This document shows, piece after piece, positions 1-6,467 of a DNA stretch of 14,705 nucleotides. Under the pieces are notes generated by a model. That model did not search any database, was not told the origin of the DNA, and was given only the letters and a program-made list of their open reading frames with translations. The DNA lies in the NCBI GenBank assembly GCA_016295225.1, contig JAEDLP010000038.1, forward strand, positions 1-14,705, read 5' to 3'. The stretch comes from Oscillospiraceae bacterium. GTDB taxonomy: Bacteria > Bacillota > Clostridia > Oscillospirales > Oscillospiraceae. How positions within the stretch are numbered: the first letter of the stretch is position 1; the number at the start of each line of letters is the position of its first letter. The translations under genes were made by a program, and so were the position numbers.

Positions 1-40
1 TTTTTTATGATGTAACTGATTTGGATAACTCTACAGCCGA

Positions 41-1450
41 TCAGTCGTAATTCTTTGCGCGGTTGTTGAAGTAATCCTTGGTCTCCTTGACCACCACACC
101 GGACAGGCCCACCAGGGCGATCAGGTTGGGGATGGCCATCAGACCGTTCAGGGTGTCGGCGATGTCCCAAGCCAGGCTCAGTTCCATGGTAGCACCAACG
201 ATAATGATCAGAATGAAGATGATCTGATAGGGCTTGATGGCCTTGGTGCCGAACAGGAACTCGCAGCAGCGGGTGCCGTACATACCCCAGGACAGAACGG
301 TGGAGAATGCGAACAGTGCCAGGCACAGTGCGATGATGATTGCACCACCCTTTGCTCCGAAGACAGTACCCAGAGCTGCAGCGTTCAGGGAGGTGTCGCC
401 CTGGATGCCGTAGGTCATATCCACGCCGCCGGCATAGAAGCCGCACAGGACGGTCAGGCCGGACAGAGTGCAGATGACGATGGTGTCCATGAAGACTTCG
501 AAGATACCATACAGGCCCTGACGGACGGGGTCCTTCTCAGAGGTAGCAGCGTGTGCCATAGGTGCGGAGCCCAGGCCGGCCTCGTTGGAGAAGACGCCGC
601 GCTTGACGCCCCAGGTGATGACCAGCATCATGGAGCCAACTGCACCGCCGGTGACACCGGAGGGAGAGAAAGCGCCAGCAAAGATGTCGCGGAAGATTGC
701 GGGCCAGTGGGCAATGTTTGCGAAGCAAACGACCAGGCAAGCCACGATGTAGACAACAGCCATGATGGGGATCAGCTTCTCAGTAACAGAACCCAGACGC
801 TTGATGCCGCCCAGCAGGACGATGGCTGCCAGGATTGCCAGGATGATACCCAGAACCAGGTTGACGGTGGACTGACCAGCGAAGTCGGGGTTGAAAGCGG
901 TAATCACGGTGTTGATGGAGCTGGTGATGTTACCAACCTGAACAGCGTTGCCGATGCCGAAAGCTGCCAGAGCGCCGAAGATACAGAAGATGGCGCCCAG
1001 CCACTTCCAGTTCTTGCCCAGGCCGTTCTTGATGTAGTACATGGGGCCGCCGACCCAGTCGCCCAGTGCGTTTCTCTCACGGAACTTGACGGCCAGCAGA
1101 ACCTCGGAGTACTTGGTACACATGCCGATCAGAGCGGTGATCCACAGCCAGAAGATGGAGCCGGGGCCGCCCAGGGTGACAGCTGCGGTAATACCGGCGA
1201 TGTTACCGGTACCGACGGTAGCGGCCAGAGCGGTGGTCACGGCCTGGAAGGGGGTGACTTCGCCCTCACCAGCGTCGGTCTTCTTAAAGATCTTGCCGAT
1301 GGTGTTCTTCAGAGCATAGCCAAACTTACGGAACTGGACGCCTGCGGTACGGCAGGTCAGCAGGATGCCTGCGCCCACCAGCAGGATCAGCATGGGAGGA
1401 CCCCACACGAAGCCATTGATCGTGCCGTTGATACTAGCGATTAATTCCAT
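41..1450 (-). CDS. Sodium:alanine/glycine symporter, AGCS family (paralogue 1)
   Basis: Predicted inner-membrane carrier of 469 residues that would import alanine or glycine with sodium; substrate is assigned from the family only. The chain is hydrophobic throughout, as expected for the roughly 11 membrane segments of AGCS proteins. Visible hallmarks are the family signature GGPGSIFWLWITALIG, the unwound-helix motif TVGTGNIAG with Asn83, the GGPMYYIKNGLG loop, and the GVKRGVFSNEAGLGSAPMAHA block. I chose the ATG at 1450 (MELIASING) over an upstream in-frame ATG at 1504 because AAGGAGAG lies just before it, the upstream ATG has no such site, and the start aligns with the start of the neighbouring paralogue. 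It lies downstream of, and in the same direction as, a second AGCS gene, but has its own promoter. No terminator is visible in the 40 bp left at the window edge. Confidence 0.93.
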   Translation of the reverse strand: MELIASINGTINGFVWGPPMLILLVGAGILLTCRTAGVQFRKFGYALKNTIGKIFKKTDAGEGEVTPFQAVTTALAATVGTGNIAGITAAVTLGGPGSIFWLWITALIGMCTKYSEVLLAVKFRERNALGDWVGGPMYYIKNGLGKNWKWLGAIFCIFGALAAFGIGNAVQVGNITSSINTVITAFNPDFAGQSTVNLVLGIILAILAAIVLLGGIKRLGSVTEKLIPIMAVVYIVACLVVCFANIAHWPAIFRDIFAGAFSPSGVTGGAVGSMMLVITWGVKRGVFSNEAGLGSAPMAHAATSEKDPVRQGLYGIFEVFMDTIVICTLSGLTVLCGFYAGGVDMTYGIQGDTSLNAAALGTVFGAKGGAIIIALCLALFAFSTVLSWGMYGTRCCEFLFGTKAIKPYQIIFILIIIVGATMELSLAWDIADTLNGLMAIPNLIALVGLSGVVVKETKDYFNNRAKNYD

Positions 1451-1523
1451 GCATATCTCTCCTTTTTTTCTAAATTTTGCTCTCTTGAGTTTTGCAGCTT
1501 TCACTGCTTGAACTACTGTCTTT

Positions 1524-1552
1524 ACAATACCATAATCATCCTAAAATAGCAA
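1524..1552 (-). promoter_or_regulatory. Candidate sigma-A promoter of AGCS gene 1
   Basis: On the minus strand TTGCTA (1547-1552) is followed after exactly 17 bp by TATTGT (1524-1529), with an extended -10 TG one base upstream of the hexamer. The expected start would be near 1517, giving a leader of about 66 nt before the ATG at 1450. Prediction by eye. Confidence 0.55.
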
Positions 1553-1787
1553 TGGCAGAAAACAGCTTTTCGTAAATCTTTATAGGTTTAATGCATCATG
1601 TGTTCACAATTTATTCAAAGTTGTGCTATTTTTTACGTATTTGTTGTCCATTAAAACCCATCTTATCCATTTATTTACAGGAGTTTGGTTGCAGAATTCC
1701 CACTATTATCCAGTTGTAAGCTGCTATTTCCCCCTTTCCGGGTAGAGATTGATCCCTACTATCTCTTCCGATTTTCCGCTCCCTGAC

Positions 1788-1821
1788 AAAAAATCCGGGT
1801 CGGACGCTTGGTCCGACCCGG
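1788..1821 (-). terminator. Rho-independent terminator of AGCS gene 2
   Basis: A perfect 11-bp stem (CCGGGTCGGAC at 1795-1805 with GTCCGACCCGG at 1811-1821) closes a 5-nt loop. Reading on the minus strand it is followed by a run of six U (1788-1793). It begins 33 bp after the stop of the symporter gene transcribed towards it, so it separates that unit from AGCS gene 1. Confidence 0.9.
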
Positions 1822-1854
1822 GTAAGATATGATGTGCTCTTATTCTCTGCAAGA

Positions 1855-3267
1855 TTACGGATTCTTTTTTTCTTCCTTCCCCTTGGCAAAGTATTCTCTG
1901 GTCTCCTTCACGATAACGCCGGAAAGGGCGAAAAGACCGATCAGGTTGGGAATGATCATCAGGCCGTTGAGGGTGTCCGCAATATTCCATGCCAGATCCA
2001 GCTCCATGGTGGCGCCCACCACAACAATCAGCACATAGATGATCTGATAGGGCCGAATGGCCTTGGAGCCCAGCAGGAATTCACAGCAGCGGCCGCCATA
2101 CAGCGCCCAGCTGAGGACGGTGGAGAAGGCAAAGAGGGAGATGCCCACGGCGATGATGATCGAGCCGCCCTTCAGGCCGAACACGGTGCCCAACGCCTGC
2201 ACGTTCAGGGCGGTGCTGCCCATGATTCCGTAGTTGATGTGGATACCGGAGCAAAGCAGGGACAGGCCGGTGAGGGTGCAGATGATAATGGAAGCCATGA
2301 AAACCTCGAAGACGCCGTAGAATCCCTGCTTCACAGGGTTCTTCTCGGAGGTGTTGGCATGGGCCATAGGAGCCGTACCCAGGCCGGCCTCGTTGGAAAA
2401 CACGCCGCGCTTAATTCCCCAGCTGAGGGCCAGCATCATGGAGCCCACAGCACCGCCGGTGGCACCAGCGGGAGAGAACGCCCCGGCGAAAATATCTCCC
2501 AGAACCCCGGGGATATTTTTGAAATTGACCACGACCACTGCCAGGCAGGCCACCACATACACCACAGCCATGGCGGGAACCAGCTTCTCTGTGACCGCGC
2601 CCAGGCGCTGAACGCCGCCGAAGAGGACGATGGCGGTGAGAACAGCAATGACGATACCGATGATCAGATTGGCAGTAGCCTCACCGGTAAAGTAGGGGTT
2701 AAAAGCTCTGATCACCGTGTTGATGGAGGTGGTAATGTTGCCCACCTGAACGGCGTTGCCGGTACCCAGCGCAGCCAAGGCAGCCGCGATACAGAAAAAT
2801 CCAGCCAGCCACTTCCACTTGGAGCCCAGTCCATTCTTGATGTAGTACATAGGACCGCCGGCCCACTCGCCAAACTCGGTGCGTTCCCGGTACTTCACGG
2901 CCAGCAGAACCTCGCCATACTTGGTGATCATGCCGATGAGGGCTGCCACCCACAGCCAAAACAGGGCGCCGGGACCACCCAACGCGATGGCAGCGGTGAC
3001 GCCGGCGATGGAACCGGTTCCCACGGTGCCGGCCAGAGCGGTGGTCATGGCCTGGAAGGGGGTCATCTCGCCAGTGTTGGCCTTTTTGTCAGAGGATTTG
3101 TCAAAAACCTTTCCCAAGGTGTTTTTCATGGCATGTCCAAAGTGGCGGAACTGCATGCCCCCGGTACGGATGGTCAGCAGAAGGCCGATCCCGATGAGCA
3201 GGATCAGGACCGGAGCTCCCCAGACCACGCTGTTGACTGCGTCATTAACGCGAATGATTACGTCCAT
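1855..3267 (-). CDS. Sodium:alanine/glycine symporter, AGCS family (paralogue 2)
   Basis: Second predicted sodium-coupled small-amino-acid importer, 470 residues, closely related to the protein downstream; by eye roughly two thirds of positions match, with few small gaps. It carries the same blocks: GGPGALFWLWVAALIG, GGPMYYIKNGLG and GIKRGVFSNEAGLGTAPMAHA. One difference falls in a normally constant motif: paralogue 1 has TVGTGNIAG, this protein has TVGTGSIAG with Ser86. That motif lies in the first membrane region that forms the substrate/sodium site in this fold, so specificity or coupling may differ (inference). The C-terminal tail is rich in Lys. The ATG at 3267 is preceded by AAGGAGATTCAG; the longer in-frame start at 3300 lacks a ribosome binding site and overlaps the predicted leader. 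The gene has its own promoter and terminator, so it is probably a single-gene unit. Confidence 0.93.
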   Translation of the reverse strand: MDVIIRVNDAVNSVVWGAPVLILLIGIGLLLTIRTGGMQFRHFGHAMKNTLGKVFDKSSDKKANTGEMTPFQAMTTALAGTVGTGSIAGVTAAIALGGPGALFWLWVAALIGMITKYGEVLLAVKYRERTEFGEWAGGPMYYIKNGLGSKWKWLAGFFCIAAALAALGTGNAVQVGNITTSINTVIRAFNPYFTGEATANLIIGIVIAVLTAIVLFGGVQRLGAVTEKLVPAMAVVYVVACLAVVVVNFKNIPGVLGDIFAGAFSPAGATGGAVGSMMLALSWGIKRGVFSNEAGLGTAPMAHANTSEKNPVKQGFYGVFEVFMASIIICTLTGLSLLCSGIHINYGIMGSTALNVQALGTVFGLKGGSIIIAVGISLFAFSTVLSWALYGGRCCEFLLGSKAIRPYQIIYVLIVVVGATMELDLAWNIADTLNGLMIIPNLIGLFALSGVIVKETREYFAKGKEEKKNP

Positions 3268-3312
3268 TCTGAATCTCCTTTTACTTAATACTGTTAGCAA
3301 AACATAGAGTGG

Positions 3313-3341
3313 ATTTTATCACACATGTACCGCCACTTCAA
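3313..3341 (-). promoter_or_regulatory. Candidate sigma-A promoter of AGCS gene 2
   Basis: On the minus strand TTGAAG (3336-3341), a 17-bp spacer, then TGA-TAAAAT (hexamer at 3313-3318) with an extended -10 TG. The start would be near 3306, about 40 nt before the ATG. A 5-bp inverted repeat, AGTGG (3308-3312) and CCACT (3333-3337), brackets the -10 and spacer and could be an operator; this is weak. Confidence 0.6.
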
Positions 3342-3390
3342 CCGGATTCTCACTTTTGTATCTATATCATGTCCATTTTATCTATTGTTC

Positions 3391-3433
3391 ATACAAAACA
3401 CAAAGAACCGGACCAACCGGCCCGGTTCTTTGT
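3391..3433 (-). terminator. Rho-independent terminator of pta
   Basis: A perfect 12-bp stem (ACAAAGAACCGG at 3400-3411 with CCGGTTCTTTGT at 3422-3433) with a 10-nt loop that can pair further. On the minus strand it is followed by GTTTTGTAT. It starts 43 bp after the pta stop and lies upstream of the AGCS gene 2 promoter. The U-run is short (four), so efficiency may be moderate. Confidence 0.8.
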
Positions 3434-3476
3434 CGATACATTATAATATATTGCTGATGAAATGATATCCCGGTGC

Positions 3477-4448
3477 TTATGCCAGGGCAGCGGTGATGAT
3501 AGCCATCTTGTAGACCTCGTCAGCGTCGCAGCCGCGGGACAGGTCGTTGATGGGGGCGTTCAGACCCTGCAGGATGGGGCCGTAAGCAGCGAAGCCGCCC
3601 AGGCGCTGGGCAATCTTATAGCCGATGTTGCCGGACTGGATCTCGGGGAAGATGAAGGTGTTGGCATAGCCGGCCACGTTGGAGCCGGGGAACTTCTGCT
3701 GACCGACCACGGGAGAAACGGCAGCGTCGAACTGCATCTCGCCGTCAATAGCCAGCTCAGGAGCGGCAGCCTTGGCCTTCTCGCAGGCGTTGCGGACCTT
3801 GTCCACAGCCTCGCCCTTGCCGGAGCCCTTGGTGGAGTAGCTCAGGAAAGCGATCTTGGGATCGATGCCGAAGGTAGCGGCGGTCTTTGCACACTCCAGT
3901 GCAGTCTCCACCAGTGCATCCTCGTCGGGATCGATCTGGATGGCGCAGTCGCCCATGCACAGGCGCTCGTCCACGCCGTCCTTGGTGCGCTGCAGGATAA
4001 AGCAGGAGCTCACGTTGTTGTTGCCGGGCTTGGTCTTGATGAGCTGCAGAGCGGGACGGACGGTATCTGCGGTGGAGTAAGTAGCGCCGCCCAGCAGGCA
4101 GTCAGCCTCGCCCATCTTCACCAGCATGGTGCCAAAGTAGTTGCCCTTCAGCAGGTTCTTGCGGCAGTCTTCGGGGCTCATCTTGCCCTTGCGCAGCTCG
4201 ACCATCTTTTCCACCATGGCGTCCATGCCCTCATAGGTGGCGGGGTCCACAATGCGAACGCCCTCGATATCGAAGCCGCCCTTTTCCGCAGCAGCCTTAA
4301 CCTCAGCCTCAACGCCCACCAGGATGGGGGTCAGGAATCCGTCCTTCTTCAGACGGGCAGTAGCCTCCAGGATACGGGCGTCGGGACCCTCGGTGAAGAC
4401 CAGGGTGCGGGGATTTGCCTTCAGAGTTTCAATCAGCTTTGCAAACAT
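3477..4448 (-). CDS. pta: Phosphate acetyltransferase
   Basis: Soluble cytoplasmic enzyme of 323 residues that interconverts acetyl-CoA plus phosphate and acetyl phosphate plus CoA, the step before acetate kinase in acetate formation. It is the short single-domain type; the long form has an extra N-terminal DRTGG/P-loop region that is absent here. Conserved Pta blocks are easy to read: SYSTKGSG at 203-210, DGEMQFDAA at 235-243, FPEIQSGNIGYKIAQRLGG at 267-285, and GPILQGLNAPINDLSRG at 290-306. These favour Pta over phosphate butyryltransferase, which shares the fold. The ATG at 4448 is preceded by TTGGAGGTAAACGATT. No acetate kinase gene (ackA), the usual partner, is next to it; it must lie elsewhere or be replaced. 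The gene stands alone between its own promoter and terminator, downstream of the MocR gene. Confidence 0.95.
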   Translation of the reverse strand: MFAKLIETLKANPRTLVFTEGPDARILEATARLKKDGFLTPILVGVEAEVKAAAEKGGFDIEGVRIVDPATYEGMDAMVEKMVELRKGKMSPEDCRKNLLKGNYFGTMLVKMGEADCLLGGATYSTADTVRPALQLIKTKPGNNNVSSCFILQRTKDGVDERLCMGDCAIQIDPDEDALVETALECAKTAATFGIDPKIAFLSYSTKGSGKGEAVDKVRNACEKAKAAAPELAIDGEMQFDAAVSPVVGQQKFPGSNVAGYANTFIFPEIQSGNIGYKIAQRLGGFAAYGPILQGLNAPINDLSRGCDADEVYKMAIITAALA

Positions 4449-4508
4449 AATCGTTTACCTCCAATGTAAATGTGAGACCGGTATCTCTTTTTCTAAATCA
4501 ACTAATTT

Positions 4509-4537
4509 ATTGTATCACTATATGCCGGGGGGTTCAA
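4509..4537 (-). promoter_or_regulatory. Candidate sigma-A promoter of pta
   Basis: On the minus strand TTGAAC (4532-4537), a 17-bp spacer, then TGA-TACAAT (hexamer at 4509-4514) with an extended -10 TG. The start would be near 4502, giving a leader of about 54 nt. It lies in the 115-bp gap after the MocR gene. I see no terminator for MocR in that gap, so read-through from MocR into pta is also possible. Confidence 0.65.
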
Positions 4538-4563
4538 GCTTTTTTTCGACCTTCCTCCGGCCT

Positions 4564-5967
4564 TCACTCCAACACCGCCCGGCACAATCTGACCACCGCT
4601 TCTGGGATCTTCTCCTCTTCCAGACCGGAGTAATTCATCACCAGCACATGGGGGTGACGGCTTTCCTCCTTCATATAATACTGGGAAACAAAGGACAGAC
4701 GAATCCCTTCCCGCTCCGCCGCCTGGAGGATCTCCTCGTCGGAGCGGGGGGTGTCCACCTTAATCAGAAAGTGCAGGCCGGCGTTCTCTTCGCTGATCTG
4801 GACCTTATCCGCCAGGGGACTTTGGTGAATCTCCGCCAGGAGCCTGTCCCGCATGGCCCGGTAGTGGTTGCGCATGCGGTTGATGTGCTTTTCAAAGTAC
4901 CCTTCGGACAGGAACCGGGCCAGGGTCATCTGCTCCAGGCAGGAGACCGTGCCGGAATAAAAGCCCAGGGTCTCGTAAAACCGGGTCACCAGATGTTTGG
5001 GCAGCACCAGATAACTGATGCGGAAGGCCGGGGCCAGGCTTTTCGAAAAGGTATTGATATAGATGACCTTCTCCATCACGTCGATGCTCTGGAGTGTGGG
5101 AATGGGACGGCCGGACAGCCGGAACTCACAGTCGTAGTCGTCCTCAATGATATAGCGGTTCTCTCCCTTGGAGGCCCAGCTGAGGAACTCATACCGGCGG
5201 CTCACCGGCATGACGATCCCCGTGGGGAAGTGGTGGGAGGGGGTGATGTGAAGGATCTCCGCGCCGCTCTCCTCCAGCCGTTCCGGGATGATGCCCGAGG
5301 CGTCCATAGGGATATGGTGGACGGTCACGTCGTTCTTCTCATAGATCTTGCTCAGGCGCAGGTAGCCTGGGTCCTCCACCGCGTAGCCCCGCTCCCGGCC
5401 CAGAAGCTGGATGACTACACTATATAAATATTCCGTACCGGCCCCCACCACGATTTGCTCCGGGTCAATGGACATGCCCCGGAACTGGTACAGGTGGTCA
5501 GAGATGGCCTGGCGCAGCTTGAGAATGCCGCCGGCGGAGGTATCGGTCAAAAGGGTGGTCTCATCCTCCCCTGCTGTCACGTCTCGCAGGAGCTTGACCC
5601 AGATAGAAAAGGGAAACATGTCCTTGGCCACAGAACTGCCCACAAAGTCTGCCCAGTACGCCCGTTTTGGGGGCTGCTTGGGCAGCTCCCGCTTGGGCCG
5701 GGGCAGGATGGGCTCCTCCCCTTTCTCCAGGTCGCAGACGTAGTAGCCCCGCTTAGGCAGGGTGTACAGATAGCCCTCCGCCACCAGCTGGGCGTAGGCG
5801 CTCTCCACCGTGATGGTGCTTACTCCCAAATTCTTGGCAAAGGTCCGCTTGGAGGGCAGCTTTTCCCCGGATTTTAACTTTTTTTGTAAAATGTCCTGCT
5901 TGATGCACCGGTACAGGTGCTCATACATACTTTCAGAGTCGGTGTTTTCAAAGGAGTATGTAAGCAC
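4564..5967 (-). CDS. MocR-type PLP-dependent transcriptional regulator (GntR-HTH plus aminotransferase domain)
   Basis: Predicted DNA-binding regulator of 467 residues with an N-terminal GntR winged helix-turn-helix (about 12-78; GEKLPSKRTFAKNLGVSTIT and AYAQLVAEGY are typical) joined by a Pro/Lys-rich linker (about 82-102) to a type I aminotransferase domain. In the latter TPSHHFPTG (242-250), EDDYDCEFR (275-283) and NTFSKSLAP (305-313) are visible; Lys309 is the expected PLP-binding lysine. MocR proteins sense PLP or an amino compound through this domain and often act on a divergent neighbour and on their own gene. The effector here is unknown. I place the start at GTG 5967, not at the ATGs further upstream, because AAGGAGG sits 9 nt before it and the resulting N-terminus MLTYSFE is typical of a MocR subgroup. 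The divergent gene is pyruvate carboxylase, about 500 bp away; pta follows on the same strand. Either could be a target. Confidence 0.9.
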   Translation of the reverse strand: MLTYSFENTDSESMYEHLYRCIKQDILQKKLKSGEKLPSKRTFAKNLGVSTITVESAYAQLVAEGYLYTLPKRGYYVCDLEKGEEPILPRPKRELPKQPPKRAYWADFVGSSVAKDMFPFSIWVKLLRDVTAGEDETTLLTDTSAGGILKLRQAISDHLYQFRGMSIDPEQIVVGAGTEYLYSVVIQLLGRERGYAVEDPGYLRLSKIYEKNDVTVHHIPMDASGIIPERLEESGAEILHITPSHHFPTGIVMPVSRRYEFLSWASKGENRYIIEDDYDCEFRLSGRPIPTLQSIDVMEKVIYINTFSKSLAPAFRISYLVLPKHLVTRFYETLGFYSGTVSCLEQMTLARFLSEGYFEKHINRMRNHYRAMRDRLLAEIHQSPLADKVQISEENAGLHFLIKVDTPRSDEEILQAAEREGIRLSFVSQYYMKEESRHPHVLVMNYSGLEEEKIPEAVVRLCRAVLE

Positions 5968-5976
5968 AGTCTCAAG

Positions 5977-5983
5977 CCTCCTT
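5977..5983 (-). promoter_or_regulatory. Ribosome binding site that fixes the MocR GTG start
   Basis: AAGGAGG on the minus strand, 9 nt before GTG 5967. It lies inside the reading frame of any upstream ATG (5991 or 6021), and neither of those has a purine-rich site before it. The site is therefore the main reason for choosing the GTG. Confidence 0.8.
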
Positions 5984-6041
5984 TCTGGCATGTGGCCATG
6001 CTGAATTCTTAAAAAATGCAATTTTCGATATCATCAGTCCC

Positions 6042-6070
6042 ATTATAGTCGTATATTTCCACCCTGTAAA
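6042..6070 (-). promoter_or_regulatory. Candidate sigma-A promoter of the MocR gene
   Basis: On the minus strand TTTACA (6065-6070), a 17-bp spacer, then a perfect TATAAT (6042-6047). The start would be near 6035, with a leader of about 68 nt to GTG 5967. This excludes neither ATG 5991 nor 6021 by position, but both lack ribosome binding sites. Confidence 0.72.
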
Positions 6071-6328
6071 GGCAATTTCCCGAGAAACCGGCTTCGTCAA
6101 TCTATCAGATTTTTTCGGCCCATTTCGGCCCGGTTTTGGTGTTCTTTTTGTTTCCATCTTTATCCAATTTTTGCCCTTGTTTTTTCTTGTGGATTTTGAT
6201 GGAAAAGCCTCCGGGTCCTTCCCCGAAAATTCATAATAATGCAGTGATTTTTTCCTGAAAAATTTTTTGCAGGCCAAAAGAGCGAAAATTGCAGAGAAAT
6301 TTGCAGTTTTCCCCCTCTTTTCCCGCTC

Positions 6329-6357
6329 TTGCAAGGATTTTCCCTTTCGTGTATAAT
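6329..6357 (+). promoter_or_regulatory. Candidate sigma-A promoter of pyruvate carboxylase gene
   Basis: TTGCAA (6329-6334), a 17-bp spacer, then a perfect TATAAT (6352-6357). The start would be near 6364, giving a leader of about 104 nt. A pyrimidine-rich tract (about 6305-6350) and TGCAG copies lie directly upstream. Confidence 0.75.
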
Positions 6358-6378
6358 GTGTTAAAGAAAAAGAATACA

Positions 6379-6434
6379 TTTGTTCTTGCATGACGAACAG
6401 GAACAAAGGGAGTGTTAATTGCCCGGAAGGCAAT
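6379..6434 (+). promoter_or_regulatory. Hairpins in the pyruvate carboxylase mRNA leader
   Basis: The leader can form TTTGTTC (6379-6385) with GAACAAA (6401-6407), 7 bp. The TGTTC in it can instead pair with GAACA at 6395-6399. A second hairpin, ATTGCC-CGGAA-GGCAAT (6418-6434), has a perfect 6-bp stem and lies 34 nt before the ATG. No U-run follows, so this is not a terminator. I do not recognise a known riboswitch class. Confidence 0.3.
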
Positions 6435-6467
6435 GACCCTCACTATATACGAGAAGGAGTTAAGCTT

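Larger units (their letters stand above)
1451..1854. other. AT-rich spacer between the two AGCS genes
   Basis: This 404-bp gap holds the promoter and short leader of AGCS gene 1 (right after the gene) and the terminator of AGCS gene 2 (1788-1821). Between them, about 1553-1787 is AT-rich with no ORF that has a convincing ribosome binding site. One 18-bp imperfect palindrome, GTAGAGATTGATCCCTAC at 1742-1759, is visible but has no clear partner. I see nothing else. Confidence 0.6.
5968..6467. other. Divergent regulatory spacer between MocR gene and pyruvate carboxylase gene
   Basis: This 500-bp AT-rich spacer carries the MocR promoter (6042-6070), the pyc promoter (6329-6357) and the pyc leader. 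Between the promoters are a 10-bp tandem direct repeat, TTTCGGCCC at 6113-6121 and 6123-6131, an inverted repeat AAACCGG (6085-6091) / CCGGTTT (6130-6136), and four copies of TGCAG at 6240, 6268, 6290 and 6302. No credible gene lies here; the open frame on the minus strand is Lys/Phe-rich translation of AT-rich DNA without a ribosome binding site. Confidence 0.6.

Noticed and set aside
1..6. T6 run at the left edge that could be the U-tract of a plus-strand terminator
   Set aside because: Any stem would lie outside the window, so it cannot be judged; as A's on the minus strand it does not serve the symporter gene.
1834..3288. Long plus-strand frames antisense to the symporter genes (also at 551-1444), pta (3462-4469) and the aminotransferase (10266-11423), and a minus-strand frame over mtnA (11978-12877)
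   Set aside because: Same codon-bias effect: the sense frames carry complete, recognisable proteins with ribosome binding sites, whereas the antisense translations are His/Gly/Gln/Asp-rich and match no family I know.
4541..4560. T7 run in the MocR-pta gap as a terminator
   Set aside because: It reads as A's in the direction of MocR and pta transcription and has no stable GC stem beside it.
6099..6115. AATCT-ATC-AGATT followed by T's, resembling a plus-strand terminator
   Set aside because: The stem is only 5 A/T-rich pairs with a 3-nt loop, and no plus-strand gene lies upstream for it to terminate.
5972..6433. 153-codon minus-strand frame in the MocR-pyc spacer
   Set aside because: Low-complexity Lys/Phe-rich translation of AT-rich intergenic DNA, overlaps both promoters, and has no ribosome binding site.
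6390..6467. In-frame upstream ATG that would add 26 residues to pyruvate carboxylase
   Set aside because: No ribosome binding site precedes it, the added residues resemble nothing in the family, and AAGGAG is well placed before ATG 6468.
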